From contig DF240153.1 in NCBI GenBank assembly GCA_000507305.1, forward strand, positions 1 to 64,000: a stretch of DNA of 64,000 bases. Reading direction: 5' to 3'. The translations under genes were made by a program, and so were the position numbers. The notes beneath the pieces are model-generated. The model was not told the origin of the DNA, did no database searches, and saw nothing but the letters and a program-made list of their open reading frames with translations. Each line of letters starts with the position of its first letter. Position 1 is the stretch's first letter. Below are positions 60,893 through 64,000 of the stretch, piece by piece. The DNA is from Breviolum minutum Mf 1.05b.01 (lineage: Eukaryota > Sar > Dinophyceae > Suessiales > Symbiodiniaceae).

Positions 60893-61195
60893 ATGGGCCA
60901 AGTGAAGTCTACCACGACTCAACGACCCGTGTACAATGGATGCTTGCGAGTTGCTTCTGGTCAGGTAGAATTTCTGGGAGATGTGCTAATAAGAAACCTG
61001 GGAGGAGTAACTCCAAATCGCTATAATGTTATGAAGCAGTTTTGGATACCCTCAGCTCCTTGGCTCTTTTCTAAGCACCACCTAAGAGATAAACCAAATG
61101 GTAATCATGTCATGGTTAATAAACCAATTCTAGAAGTTTTCCCTGACACGGATGAAACTGTGAAACTCGTGGTGGGCAGTTTTCCAGTTTGAAAA
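60893..61195 (+). CDS. Candidate coding segment with its own stop, unknown
   Basis: The plus frame from about 60893 reads QRPVYNGCLRVASGQVEFLG, DVLIRNLGGVTPNRYNVMKQ, FWIPSAPWLFSKHHLRDKPN, GNHVMVNKPILEVFPDTDET and VKLVVGSFPV then TGA. Convincing composition throughout. In its first third another frame is also protein-like (TGATINADGPSEVYHDSTTR), so the 5-prime limit is uncertain and a frame change may be present. AT-richer codons than most other exons suggest a different origin, for example a mobile-element gene. Not recognised. Confidence 0.5.
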
Positions 61196-61596
61196 CCCCC
61201 ATCGAAACCATCTTCCGAAAACCTGAGAATAAGGTATTCTGCTAAGGTGACCTTTTTGGGCTGATGAGTGAAACCGTGACCCGAACTCAAAGCTTGTTTT
61301 TCGTGATCTCCAACGATCGAGGAAAAAAAAAGGTCTATAATAAACTACCACCCCTCAACTATTTTTTCCCGATTTAAGGCACTAACGAAATTAAAGTCAT
61401 TGGATGATTCTGATGATTTTTCACGCACCCCTCGAGTCCCCTGGCGTTGTCGAAACTGCTCGCCACGGCTACTGCAACACCAAAGCACGCCATGGCAGCC
61501 AAGGGAAGTAGTGAGGATGGTACTCTGGAGTTTCTGTTCATTACCCTGGCGTTGATTCATCCTGAAGTGCACATTTGACATTATAAGTATATATGT

Positions 61597-61702
61597 GTAT
61601 ATACCTGGAACTTGTTTGTCCTCGATTTTGGTGGTTGTTTGTCCTCCAAAACAAGGTCTTTTCCACTTAAAACAAGGATCGATTCAGTGGTTCAAAGATC
61701 AT
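61597..61702. mobile_element. Family I element
   Basis: TATACCTGGAACTTGTTTGTC on the left, CCTCCAAAACAAGGTCTTTT inside, GATTCAGTGGTTC on the right (eroded). Confidence 0.65.
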
Positions 61703-61704
61703 TC

Positions 61705-62265
61705 AGTTGTTCATCTTTGTTTTCCCAACAAAGGCTCTTAAGATTGAACCCTACTTACACCTAAATTATGTTTTGCCACTAAACCCTCTTGCAACATCTT
61801 GCAACATCTTGCAACAATTAAATTGCGCACCCTATTTACTAACTTGCAGCAAAATCGTTGTTTCAGGGTTTGAATCTGCGCCGAAATGAACAAACTTCAA
61901 GTTGGGAATCGAATCTCTCCAAATCTTCCGAGTAAAACTGAACAAAAAAACAATCCGTTCTTCAACCACCACCTATATAGCAAATCTGTAGGTGTGAGTC
62001 ATCTGTCTAGCAAAATTTCTATAATTCTTGAACCTGAATGATCAGGACATTTTGGGGGGGAGCAATCCCTTACAATAACACCACCATCTTTAGGGGCAAA
62101 TTCCCTACTGGCGGGTGAGTTTACATGAATTAACTACCATTTGGGGGAAAACTTCCCGGCCCACAATCTGGTCACTAAATTTGGGGAGAACCAACCCAGC
62201 GGACTTCTTCATGGCAGAGATGTTTTCCCGGAATTAAAGCCTAAGTCAAAGTTGCAGATGTAAAT
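61705..62265. other. No gene supported
   Basis: CTTGCAACAT repeats three times at 61789-61818. The rest is AT-rich without paired arms. Confidence 0.45.
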
Positions 62266-62268
62266 ATG

Positions 62269-62371
62269 TACCTAGGACCCCAACGACCTCTATTTTTGAA
62301 GGTCAACCCTCCAAAAACAAGGCCCAAACTTCAAGCACAACGAGGCTCATCAAAGGGTTCCAGGTATGAAT
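62269..62371. mobile_element. MITE-like element, family I
   Basis: GTACCTAGGACCCCAACGAC on the left, TCAAAGGGTTCCAGGTAT on the right; CCTCCAAAAACAAGGCCC inside. Confidence 0.8.
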
Positions 62372-62547
62372 TGTTTAACGAAAAAAAAATACGTGTGTGC
62401 TTTTTACACATCAATTGATCTATTGATTGGGATGTGCAACCCTTGGTGACATTTGGCGACCAGGATTTATGACATGTTTGGCTTGGGAGGATCCCTATAA
62501 ACCTGCACCTGCCGCTGGTACTAGGTGGGGGAGCATCCCAATATATA

Positions 62548-62646
62548 ATATGTACCTGGAACCCTTTGATGGCCCTTGTTTCGGGTGGAATTTCGGCCTT
62601 GTTTTGAGGGGGGTTGACCTTCTAGGTCCTAGGTATTTATAAGTAC
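62548..62646. mobile_element. MITE-like element, family I, opposite orientation
   Basis: TGTACCTGGAACCCTTTGAT on the left, CTAGGTCCTAGGTATTTAT on the right; GCCTTGTTTTGAGGGGGG inside. Confidence 0.8.
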
Positions 62647-62805
62647 ATGTATACCAAGACCACTCAACCCCTTCAAAAAGAGGGCTGTTCACCTTGTCAG
62701 AACCAGGTCAAAACATTTTCGGGGGCTACAAACCTCTCCAAAACTATAGGTTTCATTTCATGAACCTAAATTGTCAGGTGTTCTTGAGAAGGTAAGATCC
62801 AAAAT

Positions 62806-62960
62806 ATGAAAAAATTGGCTATCAAGCTGAAATGGATGCTTGCCACTAAATTTACCGGTGAATTCTGGCCAAAGGCTTGGAAAAACAAAGGTTCCATGGC
62901 AGGAAAGGGGGTGTGTTTTAACACCAACCCTCTCTTTCAAGTGGCATTTCCCATTGGATT
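62806..62960. other. Weak open frames between family I copies
   Basis: The plus frame MKKLAIKLKWMLATKFTGEF with WPKAWKNKGSMAGKGVC is open but AT-rich and runs on into the next family I element. Considered doubtful. Confidence 0.25.
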
Positions 62961-63063
62961 CCTTTCCTGGAATCCAAGTTTAAAGGTCAACGGTCAACCA
63001 ACCCCTCAAAACAAAGCCTGTTCCGAAACCAAAAGACTGGTCATCAAAGGGTTCCAGGTTCAC
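62960..63063. mobile_element. Family I element
   Basis: TCCTGGAATCCAAGTTTAAA on the left, ATCAAAGGGTTCCAGG on the right; AACCCCTCAAAACAAAGCC inside. Confidence 0.72.
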
Positions 63064-63076
63064 TTTATCTCTACGC

Positions 63077-63170
63077 TCCAGGAAATTAACATATCCCACC
63101 CGGGGAAAAAGAAAATCATCTTCAAATATGCCTTCTCAGGGGGATATGTTAATTCCCTGCAGGGTATTCT
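63077..63170. mobile_element. MITE-like element, family B-prime
   Basis: CGCTCCAGGAAATTAACATA on the left, TATGTTAATTCCCTGCAGGG on the right; GGAAAAAGAAAATCATCTTC inside. Confidence 0.85.
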
Positions 63171-63588
63171 ATCTGCTTTTTTCAATAAAACTTGTTCAAC
63201 TTGTCAACTTTCTACCCTCCCCTGAAACTCCACAAATCTAGCCAAGCTCGCCCTGGTGAAAAAGGATGGTTTACAGTTGGCTTCGATGATTTGTTCAATT
63301 TTCCTTTTGGGGAAATGGCAACTCGTCGGCCCTTAACCCAGCCGGAGGGGGTCACTCTTAGAATCCCTTGGATTTTCACATCCTCCACTTGGATGAAAAA
63401 ACACACAAAATTTGGGAACCTTAGATATTTGCTGAATTATATAATAAGGTGGTTGGATTCAGAATATGTATCATAAATCTCCCAAATCATGAAAAAATGG
63501 CGATTGATTTCCCATGGTACAAGCACAATCCCTTTAAAAAAAATCCCCAACAAAAAACAATTCCAACAAGCAAATCTTCCCTTTCCAG

Positions 63589-63838
63589 TCCAAGGACCCA
63601 TGCGATTTGGAGAATTTTTTTTCCTACTCCGAAACACTGGGGAAGCCTTGTGCGTTTGCGCCACACCTCATTGGCCCTTCAAGGAACTGAATCAGGAAAT
63701 ATCAGCCGCGTTTCACGCCGCGTTTCAGGAATTGATTGGCAGCTGTTCTGCGAAGTACGGCGGCGTGATCCAAGCTGATCCAAAAAAAAACATCAAGCAG
63801 AAAGGATGGAGGGAGCAACAGAAACAGAATCACTTTAG
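63589..63838 (+). CDS. Candidate exon, unknown protein
   Basis: Very good acceptor (CAAATCTTCCCTTTCCAG). The plus frame reads QGPMRFGEFFFLLRNTGEAL, CVCATPHWPFKELNQEISAA, FHAAFQELIGSCSAKYGGVI and QADPKKNIKQKG. The helix-like middle and balanced composition support coding. The donor is probably ACTTTAG/GTCCC at 63838 or earlier, since the end becomes A-rich. Not recognised. Confidence 0.55.
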
Positions 63839-63844
63839 GTCCCA

Positions 63845-63935
63845 GCACCTTCCAATTGGGTGTGCCGTCCTTAAAACCCTGAGGGATATATAATTGACCA
63901 CCCTTTTTAACAACGGAACCATCCAAGGCAGCCAA
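63845..63935 (-). CDS. Weak candidate exon on the opposite strand
   Basis: Minus frame LAALDGSVVKKGGQLYIPQG then FKDGTPNWKVLGPK, bounded below by CTAAAG near the plus exon end. Protein-like but short, with no firm acceptor in the window, and close to an exon of opposite strand. Confidence 0.35.
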
Positions 63936-64000
63936 AGTGGAAAAGGGTCCAGGTTACGAGAGATTTTTTAAAATTCCAACGGTCGGACCCATGGTCCACG

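Noticed and set aside
1..64000. Bacterial or organellar origin
   Set aside because: No long genes, operons, ribosome-binding sites or tRNAs; coding islands are interrupted and bounded by splice consensus.
1..64000. CRISPR arrays, tRNA or rRNA genes
   Set aside because: Repeats are inverted and dispersed rather than regularly spaced direct repeats; no cloverleaf or conserved rRNA segments were seen.
1..64000. Dinoflagellate spliced-leader sequence or its relics
   Set aside because: I looked for the CCATTTTGGCTCAAG core on both strands and found only partial matches such as ACCATTTTGGCCACC at about 25667, too weak to claim.
1..64000. An autonomous transposase for the MITEs
   Set aside because: No frame shows a recognisable transposase motif; all open frames inside elements are short.

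Overview
This is a nuclear segment of a eukaryote, most likely a dinoflagellate. No open frame exceeds 230 codons, and the longest one crosses three repeat elements. Coding signal appears as short exon-like islands of about 40-350 bp bounded by AG acceptors and GT (possibly also GC or GA) donors. There is no operon structure, ribosome-binding site, tRNA, rRNA or CRISPR array. The dinoflagellate call rests mainly on the minus-strand exons at 49.5-50.2 kb. As I recall it, they follow the motif order of a large unnamed gene family expanded in Symbiodinium-type genomes: a G-x-x-G-x-x-P-x-N-x-x-RD block, then an LPHxW block, a GDLQAFW block and an LSLHG block. Genus cannot be decided from sequence alone.

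Most of the window is built from short non-autonomous inverted-repeat elements (MITE-like, about 80-190 bp, arms 15-45 bp). At least 20 families are present (called A-X below), most in 2-10 copies. Examples are A/B (arms with CTAACATG/TAACATAGCCCC and TTTTCAGGGG), C (CTAGTTGGTGGTTTCAACC), D (CTTGGATGTCCCAGGAAG), F (ATACTGTTGATGGTTCAGAA), G (CTTGGAGGATCATCC), H (GGATCCATGG...GGTAAATATACC), I (TACCTGGAAC...GTTCCAGGTA) and J (GGGTGTTTCCAAAAATA). I found no transposase.

Layout: 0-2 kb has no elements and one weak ORF. From 2 to 33 kb elements are dense and single exons are scattered, mostly on the minus strand. At 33.2-34.0 kb lies a four-exon minus-strand block whose reading-frame phases agree across all three small introns. 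At 34-37 kb there are more elements and one isolated minus ORF. At 37.3-40.3 kb a minus-strand gene has about nine exons and contains an NNN gap in an AT repeat. At 41.3-42.5 kb are two minus exons, one encoding a glutathione S-transferase/thioredoxin-fold N-terminal piece with a CPHC motif. At 44.7-45.7 kb are minisatellites and a U-box-like fragment. At 47.6-50.2 kb is a further cluster of minus exons including the dinoflagellate family gene. From 51 to 64 kb there are dense elements with exons on both strands.

The most interesting pattern is the relation between elements and exons. Several exons end within 0-14 bases of an element, and in some cases the element end itself would supply the GT or AG of the intron (clearest at 47604, possible at 26155-26255). 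This suggests the MITEs act as introner-like elements that make or enlarge introns. All exon boundaries here are read by eye from splice consensus and frame, without transcripts, so they are provisional.
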